Part shown: one piece after another, positions 27,503-35,873 of the stretch
Layout of the letters: each line of letters begins with the position of its first letter
How positions within the stretch are numbered: the first letter of the stretch is position 1
DNA from: JBFMHP01 sp040752855
Lineage (GTDB): Bacteria > Pseudomonadota > Gammaproteobacteria > RBG-16-57-12
Length of the DNA stretch: 64,000 nt
Assembly (NCBI GenBank): GCA_040752855.1
Contig: JBFMHP010000012.1
Span: forward strand, 86,258 to 150,257
Direction of reading: 5' to 3'
Translations under genes and position numbers: made by a program
Notes under the pieces: model-generated
The model's input: only the letters and a program-made list of their open reading frames with translations
What the model was told of the DNA's origin: nothing
Databases searched by the model: none

Positions 27503-29332
27503 ATGACCGCAGTGAAACTCCCACTCCCAGCACACATTCATCGGCTTTCCACCCAGGTCGCCAACCAGATCGCCGCCGGCGAGGTGGTGGAGCGCCCGGC
27601 CTCGGTGCTCAAGGAGCTCCTGGAAAACGCCCTGGATGCCGGCGCCACCCGCATCGACATCGATATCGAACAAGGCGGCCTCAAATTGATCCGCGTGCGC
27701 GACAATGGCTGCGGCATCTATCGCGAGGAAATGCCCTTGGCCTTGAGCCGCCACGCGACCAGCAAGATCAAGGATGCGCGCGATCTCGAAGGTGTGGCGT
27801 CCTTGGGATTTCGCGGCGAGGCCCTGCCCAGCATCAGCTCGGTGGCGCGCCTGACTTTGATCTCCCGCACCGCGGATGCCGACAGCGGCTGGCAACTGCA
27901 AGGTGACGGCAGCGATGCGTTCGGCGATCCCATGCCGGCCCCGCACCTGACCGGCACCACCGTAGAGGTGCGCGACCTGTTCTACAACACCCCGGCGCGG
28001 CGCAAATTCTTGCGCGCGGAAAAAACCGAGTTCGCGCATTTGGAAGAGGTGGTCAAGCGCATCGCCTTAAGCCGCTTCGATGTCACCATCAGCCTGAAGC
28101 ACAATAACAAGACCGTGAAGCTGTTTCGCACCGCCGAAGATGCGGCGGCGGAGCAAAAGCGCATCGCCGAGGTGTGCGGCGCGGCCTTTGTCGAACAATC
28201 CATCCGGCTTGATTTCGCCGCGGCGGGCGTGCGGCTCTGGGGTTGGATCGCGCAGCCGGCGTTCTCGCGCAGCCAGGCCGATCTGCAGTATTTCTTCGTC
28301 AATGGCCGCGTGGTGCGCGACAAACTGGTGACCCATGCGATCCGCCAGGCCTATCAGGATGTGCTGTTTGCGGGCCGTCATCCCGCCTATGTGTTGTATC
28401 TGCAAATCGATCCGGTGCAGGTCGATGTGAACGTGCACCCTACCAAACACGAGGTGCGTTTCCGCGAGGGGCGCTACGTGCATGATTTTCTGTTCCGCGC
28501 CATACACAAGGCCCTGGCCGACCTCCGCCCCGGCGCGAAACCGGAGGTGGTCTATGAAACGGCCGCGCCGGATTCGGCCTCGGCGCCGGCTGCACCTTCG
28601 GTCAGCGCGACATCGTGGTTTAATCGCAGCTCCCAGCGCGTCATGCCCTTGCAGGTGCAGGAGCAGCTCGCGGTGTACGCGAGCATGCATCCCAGTCAAC
28701 AGACATTGGTGGCGGAGCCCAGTGCCGATGCGGCGACGAGTGAGGACATGCCGCCGCTTGGTTTCGCCTTGGCGCAATTGCATGGCGTTTACGTGCTGGC
28801 GCAGAATGCGCGCGGCTTGGTGATCGTCGACATGCACGCCGCGCACGAGCGCATCACCTACGAGCGCATGAAGGCCGCGTTTCATGGCGATGGCCTCAAA
28901 TCCCAACCGCTCTTGGTGCCGGTGACGATCACGGTGAGCGAGCGCGAGGCCGATCTGGTCGACGAGCAACGCGACTTTTTCACCACGCTCGGGTTCGAGA
29001 TCTCGCGCCTGGGGCCGGAGGCCGTGGTGGTGCGCCAAGTGCCGGCACTCCTGAAAAACGCCAATATCGAGCAGCTGGTGCGCGATGTGTTGTCGGATGT
29101 GGTGGTGCACGGCCACAGCCAGCGCGTATCACACGAGATCAACGAATTGCTGGCCACGATGGCCTGTCACGGCTCGGTGCGCGCCAACCGGCAGTTGAGT
29201 CTCCAGGAAATGAACGCCTTGCTGCGCGACATGGAGCGCACCGAGCGCAGCGGGCAGTGCAATCACGGGCGGCCTACCTGGACGCAGCTCTCCATGGGCG
29301 AACTCGACAAGCTCTTTTTGCGCGGCCAGTAG
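27503..29332 (+). CDS. mutL: DNA mismatch repair protein MutL
   Basis: 609 residues. GHKL ATPase: ELLENALDAG, VRDNGCGI, ASLGFRGEALPSISS, and the lid TGTTVEVRDLFYNTPARRKFL. The C-terminal dimerisation domain carries MACHGSVRANR and ends QCNHGRPT; the DQHA(x)2E(x)4E endonuclease motif reads DMHAAHERITYERM. That is close to the nicking MutL of bacteria lacking MutH, so endonuclease activity should not be ruled out. The gene after mutL in E. coli is miaA; here it is a thioredoxin-like gene. Confidence 0.95.
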   Translation: MTAVKLPLPAHIHRLSTQVANQIAAGEVVERPASVLKELLENALDAGATRIDIDIEQGGLKLIRVRDNGCGIYREEMPLALSRHATSKIKDARDLEGVASLGFRGEALPSISSVARLTLISRTADADSGWQLQGDGSDAFGDPMPAPHLTGTTVEVRDLFYNTPARRKFLRAEKTEFAHLEEVVKRIALSRFDVTISLKHNNKTVKLFRTAEDAAAEQKRIAEVCGAAFVEQSIRLDFAAAGVRLWGWIAQPAFSRSQADLQYFFVNGRVVRDKLVTHAIRQAYQDVLFAGRHPAYVLYLQIDPVQVDVNVHPTKHEVRFREGRYVHDFLFRAIHKALADLRPGAKPEVVYETAAPDSASAPAAPSVSATSWFNRSSQRVMPLQVQEQLAVYASMHPSQQTLVAEPSADAATSEDMPPLGFALAQLHGVYVLAQNARGLVIVDMHAAHERITYERMKAAFHGDGLKSQPLLVPVTITVSEREADLVDEQRDFFTTLGFEISRLGPEAVVVRQVPALLKNANIEQLVRDVLSDVVVHGHSQRVSHEINELLATMACHGSVRANRQLSLQEMNALLRDMERTERSGQCNHGRPTWTQLSMGELDKLFLRGQ

Positions 29333-29347
29333 GCATGAGTGGGGGCA

Positions 29348-29821
29348 ATGATGACGCCAAGACAAATTCGGATATTGATTGTGATCGTGATCGTCGTCGC
29401 GGCGGGCATGCTGGCGGTCAGTCGCTTGGGCACGCATACGCACGATGCGACCCTGCGCGGCTGGTATCAAGACGCCGGCGGCTACGCTCAAGCGGTGGAA
29501 GAGCAGCGGCGCACCGGCCGGCCGATCGCCGTGTATTTCTATACTCAGTGGTGCGAGTCGTGCAAAAAATTCCGTGAGTCGGTGCTGACGGCGGCGCCGG
29601 TGAAAAGTTATTTGCAGGAGTATCTGACCGTGCACATCGACCTCGAGGCCGGACCCAACGAAGCGCAGCTGGGCAGCGAATTCGGTGTGGTCGGATTTCC
29701 CGCCTTCTACATTAAGGCGCGCGCGGATCGCGCAGCGGTCAATATCCTGCGCACCACGGAACAGACGCCGGAAGACTTTATGGAAATCTGCCGCGCGGAA
29801 CGCGCGCGTCAGGCTATTTGA
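29348..29821 (+). CDS. Membrane-anchored thioredoxin-like protein
   Basis: About 157 residues: one N-terminal membrane segment (IRILIVIVIVVAAGMLAVS), then a thioredoxin fold with the redox site FYTQWCESCKKFRE (CxxC) and the cis-Pro strand VVGFPAFYIK. The active site faces the periplasm. It is nearest to DUF255/DsbD-gamma-like thioredoxins. It follows mutL by 15 bases, in the place where miaA stands in relatives. The start among GTG 29339, ATG 29348 and ATG 29351 is uncertain. Confidence 0.8.
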   Translation: MMTPRQIRILIVIVIVVAAGMLAVSRLGTHTHDATLRGWYQDAGGYAQAVEEQRRTGRPIAVYFYTQWCESCKKFRESVLTAAPVKSYLQEYLTVHIDLEAGPNEAQLGSEFGVVGFPAFYIKARADRAAVNILRTTEQTPEDFMEICRAERARQAI

Positions 29822-31280
29822 GCGGCACGTGTTTTATGGTGAAAAAACGCGCGATCAGATCCGGATCATCAAAGTGGCGCTTGCCGACGAAGGCGATGGC
29901 GTGCCGGCCTTTCTGCCGCATCGCCCCGGGCGAAGGCACCCCCAAGGGCCAGAGCAGCCAGCGCTCGGCGCGTTCGGTGCCCGGCACCAAACCCGTTTCA
30001 TCGAACATGCTGCCGTAGCCGCCGGACGGCAGTGGCAGTGAACGCAGTTCATTGTAATCGAGCGGCGTGTAAACAGTGCCGGCCAGCGTAGGCGCGTCGA
30101 TGCTCAGGATGCGTTGAATGTAGTGATTGCCCGAGGCGATTCGCAGCATGTAGCGGGCGCCGTGCGTCCACGCGGGCAATGTCTGCACAATCAGCGGCGG
30201 CTCCGGTTCACGTTCAATCGCTGCCTGATTGGGCGCGAGAGCTCCCGTGGGGTAAAACTGATGATAACAGCCGCAGTTGTGCATGCTGTCGGCGAGCAGT
30301 GGCTCGCCGTCTTCATTCAAGGTGAGGCGAAAGGTGATGCCGTCGAGCTTGCCACTGTAGATATCGAAGGCCCCGGCGCTGGGGCGGGAGGGAAACCAGA
30401 GGGTGTAATTGAGCTGCAGCAGCGTCTTGCCGTGAAACTGCGTCAAGTCATAATGCCGGTAGACCACCGGAATTTTCGGGTCGACATGCGCTCGCCCTGT
30501 TGCATCCAGCACGACTTTTCCGATGTGGTCATTGTCATCGAGCGTGTCCACCGCCCAGACCGGCGCATAGTGATCGAAGAGGCGGTTCAAGTCTTCCGGC
30601 GGCGGGATCGGAATGCGCAACGGATTGTCGCGGCTGCGCGCTAACAGAGTGTTGAACTCCGCTTGGCTCAAGAATGCGGCCGCCGGCGCGTAATGCACAA
30701 GCGTTCCTTTCAGCTCAAGCTCATCGAGCGGGCGCGCGAAAGTCGAGCGGGTGTCCGCCTGGAGGCGCCGGATGCGTTGTTTGACGAAGAGCGAGGTGAG
30801 GGGATAGAGACCGAGAACGCGTTTGCTGTCCTGGTAGTCATCGGGAACTTCGATCCGCGTCGGCAATCGTGGGGGTTCTGCTTGCAGAACCTGCCGGCTG
30901 CATCGTTCATAATGTGCGAAGACCGGCTCCCACCTCACCGCGTCCAGATTGCGCAGCTCCAAGGCCCTGGCTTCCAGATCGCGTTGCTGCAAGCGGTTTA
31001 ACCAATACCGGCTCTGTTCCGGTGTGAGCCCGGCTGATGCATAGGTGCTCAAGATACGGTTGGTTCGAAGAAACGGCAGGCCTGGAATGGCATAGTCCTG
31101 CGCATCCTGGTTGTGATGGCGGCGAACGGTCTCATCAATCGCCTGAAGATATTGCCGGCACTGCGCCGGGGTGAGGGAGGCTGGTTCTGGTTCGATGGGC
31201 GGAAAGGAGAGGGATGGCTGAGCGGCACAGCCATAGAGCAGCAAGAGGAATACGAATGGAGATAGGATATGGAGCGGCAT
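29814..31280 (-). CDS. Large lipoprotein of unknown function under a Fur box
   Basis: 488 residues. The lipobox LLLYGC gives an acylated Cys at 18, so the mature protein is membrane-anchored in the periplasm. The body is largely soluble, with a conserved-looking middle (KIPVVYRHYDLTQFHGKTLLQLNYTLWFPSR) and a Cys-Gly-Cys in MHNCGCYHQFYPTG. No domain I can name. A 15/19 Fur box sits 16 bases before the start, so expression probably rises under iron limitation. The 3' end overlaps the convergent thioredoxin gene by eight bases. Confidence 0.75.
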   Translation of the reverse strand: MPLHILSPFVFLLLLYGCAAQPSLSFPPIEPEPASLTPAQCRQYLQAIDETVRRHHNQDAQDYAIPGLPFLRTNRILSTYASAGLTPEQSRYWLNRLQQRDLEARALELRNLDAVRWEPVFAHYERCSRQVLQAEPPRLPTRIEVPDDYQDSKRVLGLYPLTSLFVKQRIRRLQADTRSTFARPLDELELKGTLVHYAPAAAFLSQAEFNTLLARSRDNPLRIPIPPPEDLNRLFDHYAPVWAVDTLDDNDHIGKVVLDATGRAHVDPKIPVVYRHYDLTQFHGKTLLQLNYTLWFPSRPSAGAFDIYSGKLDGITFRLTLNEDGEPLLADSMHNCGCYHQFYPTGALAPNQAAIEREPEPPLIVQTLPAWTHGARYMLRIASGNHYIQRILSIDAPTLAGTVYTPLDYNELRSLPLPSGGYGSMFDETGLVPGTERAERWLLWPLGVPSPGAMRQKGRHAIAFVGKRHFDDPDLIARFFTIKHVPLK

Positions 31281-31295
31281 CGGGAGCGCATTTCC

Positions 31296-31314
31296 GTGAC
31301 TGATAATCAGTATC
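31296..31314 (-). promoter_or_regulatory. Fur box upstream of the lipoprotein gene
   Basis: GTGACTGATAATCAGTATC agrees with the consensus GATAATGATAATCATTATC at 15 of 19 positions by my count, with the nine-base core TGATAATCA intact. It lies 16 bases before the lipoprotein ATG (31280). A second Fur box in the same cluster raises its credibility. Confidence 0.6.
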
Positions 31315-31356
31315 AGTATAGCTGCACCCTCCCGCTGCGCGCCTGTGGCCGCGCGG

Positions 31357-31509
31357 TTATTTCGCGCGCGTGGCGTCGAGAAAATACTGATACGAATCCA
31401 TGAAAAAATTGATGCGCATTTCGCAGGCCTTGTTGGGGTTGTGAAGATATTCCGCGATCATTCTTTGCAGTTTCCAGTACCACCATTCTTTCAGCTCGGT
31501 TTTGCTCAT
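31357..31509 (-). CDS. Unannotated 50-residue aromatic-rich protein
   Basis: A 51-codon frame from ATG 31509 to TAA 31357, short enough to be missed by length filters. The ribosome site is strong (GGAG seven bases upstream, plus AAAGGA). The product is soluble and very rich in aromatics: KEWWYWKLQRMIAEYLHNPN, one Cys, then INFFMDSYQYFLDA. It could form two amphipathic helices. It sits between two Fur-box genes on the same strand. I do not recognise it; coding is supported by the ribosome site, balanced codons and an exact fit in the gap. Confidence 0.65.
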   Translation of the reverse strand: MSKTELKEWWYWKLQRMIAEYLHNPNKACEMRINFFMDSYQYFLDATRAK

Positions 31510-31629
31510 GTCCTTTCTCCTTACATGCGATATGTACCGATTGTCTTCGTTAAGTTAGCTCCGTTTTATGACAGTTTAATGATGCAAGGGTGTGGGCGGG
31601 TGTGACAAACCTCCCATTCCCGGCTTGGT

Positions 31630-31965
31630 TTAGCCCTCAAGTTGAATGTTTTTTGCGCAATCAGTGATGGCGCCGGGGGAAAAAACCGATCCGAGTCGAC
31701 TGCGGTTGCAGCCGCTATGCACGCAGGCATGATCGCTCGGTGCTTGCGAGATAGTGTTATGGCAGGCCAGCAGGAACAGTTGTTTGATCAATTGCTGCAT
31801 CGTGACCAGGCTTTTGCACGTGATGCATTTTTGAGGCAGGGGTGTGGTGCGCTGAGGTGTGGTTTTCTCCAGGCGCCATTGATGCATGATGTGGCCGGTG
31901 TCGCGGTCGATGAGGGCCAACTGGGGGTTTCCGCCATCGATCCATATGTCCATCACGATTTTCAT
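31630..31965 (-). CDS. Cys-rich small protein of unknown function under a Fur box
   Basis: 111 residues with no signal peptide. It starts MKIVMDIWIDGGNPQLALID and has six cysteines (47, 50, 68, 81, 86, 103) including CITC, so metal or iron-sulphur binding is possible. AAGGAG lies seven bases before ATG 31965, and a 16/19 Fur box lies about 32 bases upstream. It may start a small iron-stress cluster with the 50-residue protein and the lipoprotein. The N-terminal half looks better conserved than the Cys-rich tail, which may have a frameshift; function unknown. Confidence 0.55.
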   Translation of the reverse strand: MKIVMDIWIDGGNPQLALIDRDTGHIMHQWRLEKTTPQRTTPLPQKCITCKSLVTMQQLIKQLFLLACHNTISQAPSDHACVHSGCNRSRLGSVFSPGAITDCAKNIQLEG

Positions 31966-31996
31966 TGGAGGGCTCCTTAGTAATGATGCGATCATT

Positions 31997-32015
31997 ATTA
32001 ATGATAATCATTCTC
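31997..32015 (-). promoter_or_regulatory. Fur box upstream of the Cys-rich gene
   Basis: ATTAATGATAATCATTCTC matches the 19-base Fur consensus at 16 positions by my count, with core AATGATAATCATT intact. It lies about 32 bases upstream of ATG 31965, where Fur would block the promoter. Iron repression is the expected effect. Confidence 0.75.
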
Positions 32016-32046
32016 ATTTATAAGTCAAGGAGCGGGGCATCAAAAG

Positions 32047-32072
32047 AAAAAGGCCGGCAGGTGCCGGCCTTT
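32047..32072 (-). terminator. Terminator of the cytochrome c gene
   Basis: An 11-base stem (AAAGGCCGGCA / TGCCGGCCTTT) with two loop bases; on the minus strand it is followed by TTCTTTTG, so it ends the leftward cytochrome gene 24 bases after its stop. It also separates that gene from the Fur-box cluster. Confidence 0.75.
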
Positions 32073-32095
32073 CGGTGTGTGGCGTATAGCCGCGA

Positions 32096-32416
32096 TTACT
32101 TCTTCAGAGAGATGATGAAGTCAGCCAGAGTGGCGGCCTCTTCGGCGGTTACGCGTTTTTGGGCGGGCATCGGAACGTTGCCCCATTTGCCGCGGCTGCC
32201 ATTGGTGATGCTGGCAACCAAGGTGTCTTTGGCGGTCGCATCGCCCTTGTATTTATCGGATACGTCGTTCCAGGACGGGCCGACTACCTTCTTGTCAACG
32301 GCATGGCAGGCCATGCAGCCGCTCTTTTTCGCCAACTCCAAGGCGTCCGCATGCGCCTGAGCGCCGGCCAGCAACATAACCACAGGTACTACAGTAGCTG
32401 TCAGAATTTTTTTCAT
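32096..32416 (-). CDS. Periplasmic class I cytochrome c (c551-like)
   Basis: 106 residues: signal peptide (about 1-23, AQAHA-DA), heme site CMACH near 34-38, and a distal Met in NVPMPAQ, giving His-Met ligation. The mature size of about 83 residues and GPSWNDVSDKY match small c551/c552 electron carriers. It is monocistronic with its own terminator. It probably shuttles electrons to a terminal oxidase or nitrite reductase not in this window. Confidence 0.93.
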   Translation of the reverse strand: MKKILTATVVPVVMLLAGAQAHADALELAKKSGCMACHAVDKKVVGPSWNDVSDKYKGDATAKDTLVASITNGSRGKWGNVPMPAQKRVTAEEAATLADFIISLKK

Positions 32417-32576
32417 TGCAATGTCCTCATGATTTCACCTGATTCTTCTCCATTTCTCAGGCCCTGCTACAGGCCTTGTGCGTCCTTGTACGATTTCATC
32501 GTATTCACGAAGTCATGAATCAAGACTGAATGGTTTGTAAAAGAATGTGCATAGGCACTCGTTTTAGCCAAAAACC

Positions 32577-32600
32577 TTCTCCCGGCAGATGCCGGGAGAA
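32577..32600 (-). terminator. Terminator after the DUF1338 gene
   Basis: Stem TTCTCCCGGCA / TGCCGGGAGAA with a 2-base loop; on the minus strand it is followed by GG and five T. It lies about 65 bases after the leftward DUF1338 gene. Nothing else is seen between here and the cytochrome start at 32416 except its promoter space. Confidence 0.7.
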
Positions 32601-32665
32601 AAGTCGGAAAATTATAGTTTTAATTTTTTATTCAGGCAATGTTCATGTTAAAGGCACTGAACCGG

Positions 32666-33841
32666 CTAGGCGATTTGTTGCGAGGTCTTGATGACATGCT
32701 CGGCCTGCGCCGGGAGGAAGTACTGGTAGACGGGCGCCGAGTGGAGCGGATGGCGTGGATCGTAGGCAAGGTGGTAGAGCGCGAAATACCGCTTGGCCAG
32801 CGCGGGCGGCAATTCGCGCCGGGATACGAGCTCCAACAGTTTGGCGTTCTCGATGGTTTTGACCAAATGCTCGCCGAAGCTCTTGATCTCGGATTTGAGC
32901 TGCTCAGGGATGAGGGTGTTTTTCTCGGGCTGGGTGAACACCTGCTCCAGCAGCCCTTCGGTGTACATCCCCGTGGGGGTCATGACCTTGATGCCGGCGC
33001 GTTCCATGGCATGCATCACCTCCGGTAACGGCACGGCGATGCGAGTGTGCTCTTTCAGGCGTGTGGCGCGCAGGCCCAGATGGTGTGCGGTGTAGCCGTA
33101 GATACGGTTCCAGTGCTGAATAATCTGCTCCGGGCGGTCGCCGTCGCTTTGGTCGATGAAGAGGCGCAAAACCTGGCCGTTTTCCAGGACCTTATACATC
33201 GGATAGGCATTCCATCCCTCGGGGAAATGATAGTAGGCCTCGCCGGGGAGTTGCGGGGTCATGTAACCGTGTTTGATCCGCAACAGCTCGGAGATGCGCT
33301 CGGCATCCAGGTGGTTCTGGGAGCCGCAGCGGATCGCCATGTGGTCGTAGTGCACGGTCCAGCCGCAGTCGGGCGCGATTTCCAGAAGGGTCAGGTCTGC
33401 TTTGCTATACATAAAGGATTCGACGGCCTTTACAGCGCAGTAGACATCCAGATGTTCCACCCACTCGGCAATCAATTTCGCCTGAGCATTGGTCAGGCCG
33501 GCGTTGCCGCGCGCCAGGATGTGTTGCTGGAAGTTCTCCGCGTAGGGGGAGAGATTCTCGCGCGCCTTGGCCAGATCGGTTTCAAACGGCAGACTGCAAC
33601 GGGCGGCCTGATATGCCGATAACAAGGCAGAGACGGTTTCGACGCCGCTGAAAAAAGGCTTGGCGGTCGCTGGCGCGGGCTTGGCGACAAACGGGGTGAG
33701 GTCCAGTGAAAAGACCTCGTTCTGGCTGCTAATTGCTTGAATCACAGCGGATTTATCAGGGTGCGACCGCAGGTTTGGAAATTCGGCGAGCAGAAATCGG
33801 GCGATATCGTTGGCAAGGTGGAGATAGGCAGCTTTGGACAT
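32666..33841 (-). CDS. DUF1338 protein, HglS-like 2-oxoadipate dioxygenase/decarboxylase candidate
   Basis: 391 residues from ATG 33841, which has a full AGGAGG box. The metal-site motif HYDHMAIR (H167, R171) has the His-x3-Arg spacing of P. putida HglS, which turns 2-oxoadipate into D-2-hydroxyglutarate. Further candidates are the His pair in TAHHLGLR (253-254) and the Glu in LLEQVFTQP (299). The motif lies about 100 residues later, and the protein is shorter, than I recall for the P. putida enzyme, so this is another branch. It is divergent from an ALDH7 gene, a partner expected in lysine breakdown. Confidence 0.65.
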   Translation of the reverse strand: MSKAAYLHLANDIARFLLAEFPNLRSHPDKSAVIQAISSQNEVFSLDLTPFVAKPAPATAKPFFSGVETVSALLSAYQAARCSLPFETDLAKARENLSPYAENFQQHILARGNAGLTNAQAKLIAEWVEHLDVYCAVKAVESFMYSKADLTLLEIAPDCGWTVHYDHMAIRCGSQNHLDAERISELLRIKHGYMTPQLPGEAYYHFPEGWNAYPMYKVLENGQVLRLFIDQSDGDRPEQIIQHWNRIYGYTAHHLGLRATRLKEHTRIAVPLPEVMHAMERAGIKVMTPTGMYTEGLLEQVFTQPEKNTLIPEQLKSEIKSFGEHLVKTIENAKLLELVSRRELPPALAKRYFALYHLAYDPRHPLHSAPVYQYFLPAQAEHVIKTSQQIA

Positions 33842-34095
33842 ATCGGCCTCCTGTGAAGGCGTGGAGGTGGGCGGCGCAGGGGTCACTTTATTGTATCGGC
33901 AAGTCGAGGGCGGTCTTGACGTTGAACACTGTATCGCGGCCGGGCGCGGGCATGGTCGGGCGATGTCGTGATCCGAGAGATTTGCTGCCCTCATCTCCAA
34001 TCCTTTTATTGTAATTCACGTGTGGCGGATCTGGCGGACCGTGCCGGGTCCGGAGGCCGCCCGCCGTTTCGGAACCAACCCCTTAGGAGCGTACC

Positions 34096-35625
34096 ATGGA
34101 TATCCTCGCCAGACTGAAACTCAACGGTGAAAACTTCGGCGCCTGCAGCGGCGGCGCGGCCTGGAGCACAACTTCCGGTGCCGGCGTCATCGAGTCCTAT
34201 GCGCCTGCTACCGAGGCGCTGATCGCCAAGGTCTATGCCTGTTCGCTGCAGGACTATGAAGAAGTGATGCGGGCAAGCTGCGCGGCGCAGCGCGAGTGGG
34301 CCAAGGTGCCGGCGCCCAAGCGCGGGGAACTCGTCCGCCGGGTGGGCAATCTCCTGCGTGAACACAAGGATGCGCTCGGCAGCCTCGTGGCGCTGGAGAT
34401 GGGCAAGATCAAGCAGGAAGGCGATGGCGAGGTGCAGGAGATGATCGACATCGCCGATATGGCCGTGGGGCAGTCGCGCATGCTCTATGGCAAGACCATG
34501 CACTCGGAGCGCCCCGATCACCGCATGTACGAACAGTGGCACCCGCTCGGTGTGGTGGGGGTGATTTCGGCGTTCAATTTTCCGGTCGCGGTGTGGTCGT
34601 GGAACGCCTTCATCGCCGCGATTTGCGGCAATACCGTGGTGTGGAAGCCCTCTTCGAAGACCCCACTGTGCGCCATCGCGGTGCAGCACCTGTGCAATCA
34701 GGCGATGGAAGAGCTGGGATATCCGGGGATCTTCTCGCTGTTCATTCCCAAGGACAAGGCGATCAGCGAGCGGTTTGTGAGCGAAGCCCGCGTCGGCCTG
34801 ATGTCGTTTACCGGCTCAAGCCGGGTGGGGCATTACATCGCGCACGCGGTCTCGCAACGCCTGGGGCGTTATCTGCTGGAATGCAGCGGGAATAACGCCA
34901 TCATCGTCGACCAATCCGCCAATCTGGATATGGCGGTGCCGGCGATTGTCTTCGGCGCGGTGGGCACGGCCGGTCAGCGGTGCACCAGCACGCGGCGGCT
35001 CATCGTGCATGAGGAAATCTATGACGTCCTGCTGGAACGGCTGGTGCACGCCTATCAGCAGGTACGCATCGGCAATCCGCTTGACCCTGCGGTATTGATG
35101 GGGCCGCTGATCGACGCTAGCGCCGTGCATGATTTTGCGGCTGCGGTAAAGCGCGCACGCCAGGCGGGCGGACGCCTGGTGTATGGGGGCGAGGCGCTGC
35201 CGGGCACGGGGCATTTCGTTGAGCCCACGATCATCGCCGTCGACCGGCAATACGACGTGGTGCAGGAAGAGACCTTCGCCCCGATCCTGTATGTCATGCG
35301 ATACCGGGATCTGGAACAGGCGATCGCCCTGCACAACGCGGTTCCTCAGGGCTTGTCCTCGGCGATCTTTACCCGGGATCTTCATGTGGCGGAGATGTTT
35401 TTGTCGGCCAAGGGCAGTGATTGCGGCATCGCCAACGTCAATATCGGGACTTCCGGGGCCGAAATCGGCGGCGCCTTCGGTGGCGAGAAGGAGACGGGCG
35501 GCGGGCGGGAGGCGGGATCGGATTGCTGGAAGGCCTATATGCGTCGCCAGACCTGCACGATCAACTGGAGCGATCAGCTGCCCTTGGCGCAGGGAATCAT
35601 CTTCGACCTGACGCCCAGGCGATGA
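34096..35625 (+). CDS. amaB: ALDH7 aldehyde dehydrogenase, probable piperideine-6-carboxylate / aminoadipate-semialdehyde dehydrogenase
   Basis: 509 residues of the antiquitin (ALDH7) group: NAD-site regions AFNFPVAVWSWNA and VWKPSSKTP, SFTGSSRVG, catalytic Glu in LLECSGNNA, and catalytic Cys in GTAGQRCTSTRRL. The tail GGGREAGSDCWKAYMRRQTC is typical. ALDH7 oxidises aminoadipate semialdehyde to 2-aminoadipate in lysine catabolism. An AGGAG box precedes ATG 34096. The divergent DUF1338 gene would act two steps later, after transamination. Confidence 0.8.
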   Translation: MDILARLKLNGENFGACSGGAAWSTTSGAGVIESYAPATEALIAKVYACSLQDYEEVMRASCAAQREWAKVPAPKRGELVRRVGNLLREHKDALGSLVALEMGKIKQEGDGEVQEMIDIADMAVGQSRMLYGKTMHSERPDHRMYEQWHPLGVVGVISAFNFPVAVWSWNAFIAAICGNTVVWKPSSKTPLCAIAVQHLCNQAMEELGYPGIFSLFIPKDKAISERFVSEARVGLMSFTGSSRVGHYIAHAVSQRLGRYLLECSGNNAIIVDQSANLDMAVPAIVFGAVGTAGQRCTSTRRLIVHEEIYDVLLERLVHAYQQVRIGNPLDPAVLMGPLIDASAVHDFAAAVKRARQAGGRLVYGGEALPGTGHFVEPTIIAVDRQYDVVQEETFAPILYVMRYRDLEQAIALHNAVPQGLSSAIFTRDLHVAEMFLSAKGSDCGIANVNIGTSGAEIGGAFGGEKETGGGREAGSDCWKAYMRRQTCTINWSDQLPLAQGIIFDLTPRR

Positions 35626-35642
35626 ATTGTTAGAATAATTTA

Positions 35643-35830
35643 TTAACCTGGCGGCAAAAACTATCTGTTTTTATCCCCTCTCCCTCAGGGACGACTCCAT
35701 GGATGGAGTCGGTAGGACGAAGTCCGGAACCCGAGTCGAGAGGGCTAGGGTGAGGGGATTGATTTTACCCCCTCATCCTGTCCTTCTCCCTGAGGGAGAA
35801 GGGACGTATATAGTTATTGCCGGGTCAATA
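35643..35830. mobile_element. MITE-like REP-doublet element 3
   Basis: A roughly 188-base unit with imperfect terminal inverted repeats: TTAACCTGGCGGCAAAAA at the left and its degenerate inverse (TATAGTTATTGCCGGGTCAA) at the right. Inside are two palindromic arms, one interrupted by the 50-base insert (CGACTCCATGGATGGAGTCG onward), and CCTTCTCCCTGAGGGAGAAGG. It lies just after amaB. It has no coding capacity, so any movement would need a transposase elsewhere. Confidence 0.65.
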
Positions 35831-35873
35831 ATAGTAGGTTGAGTGGTTGCCCATTAGTTTGAGGGGAATAGAG

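Noticed and set aside
31297..32015. Long rightward open frames across the Fur-box cluster
   Set aside because: They are antisense to the Cys-rich gene and to the 50-residue frame, lack ribosome sites, and run through both Fur boxes.
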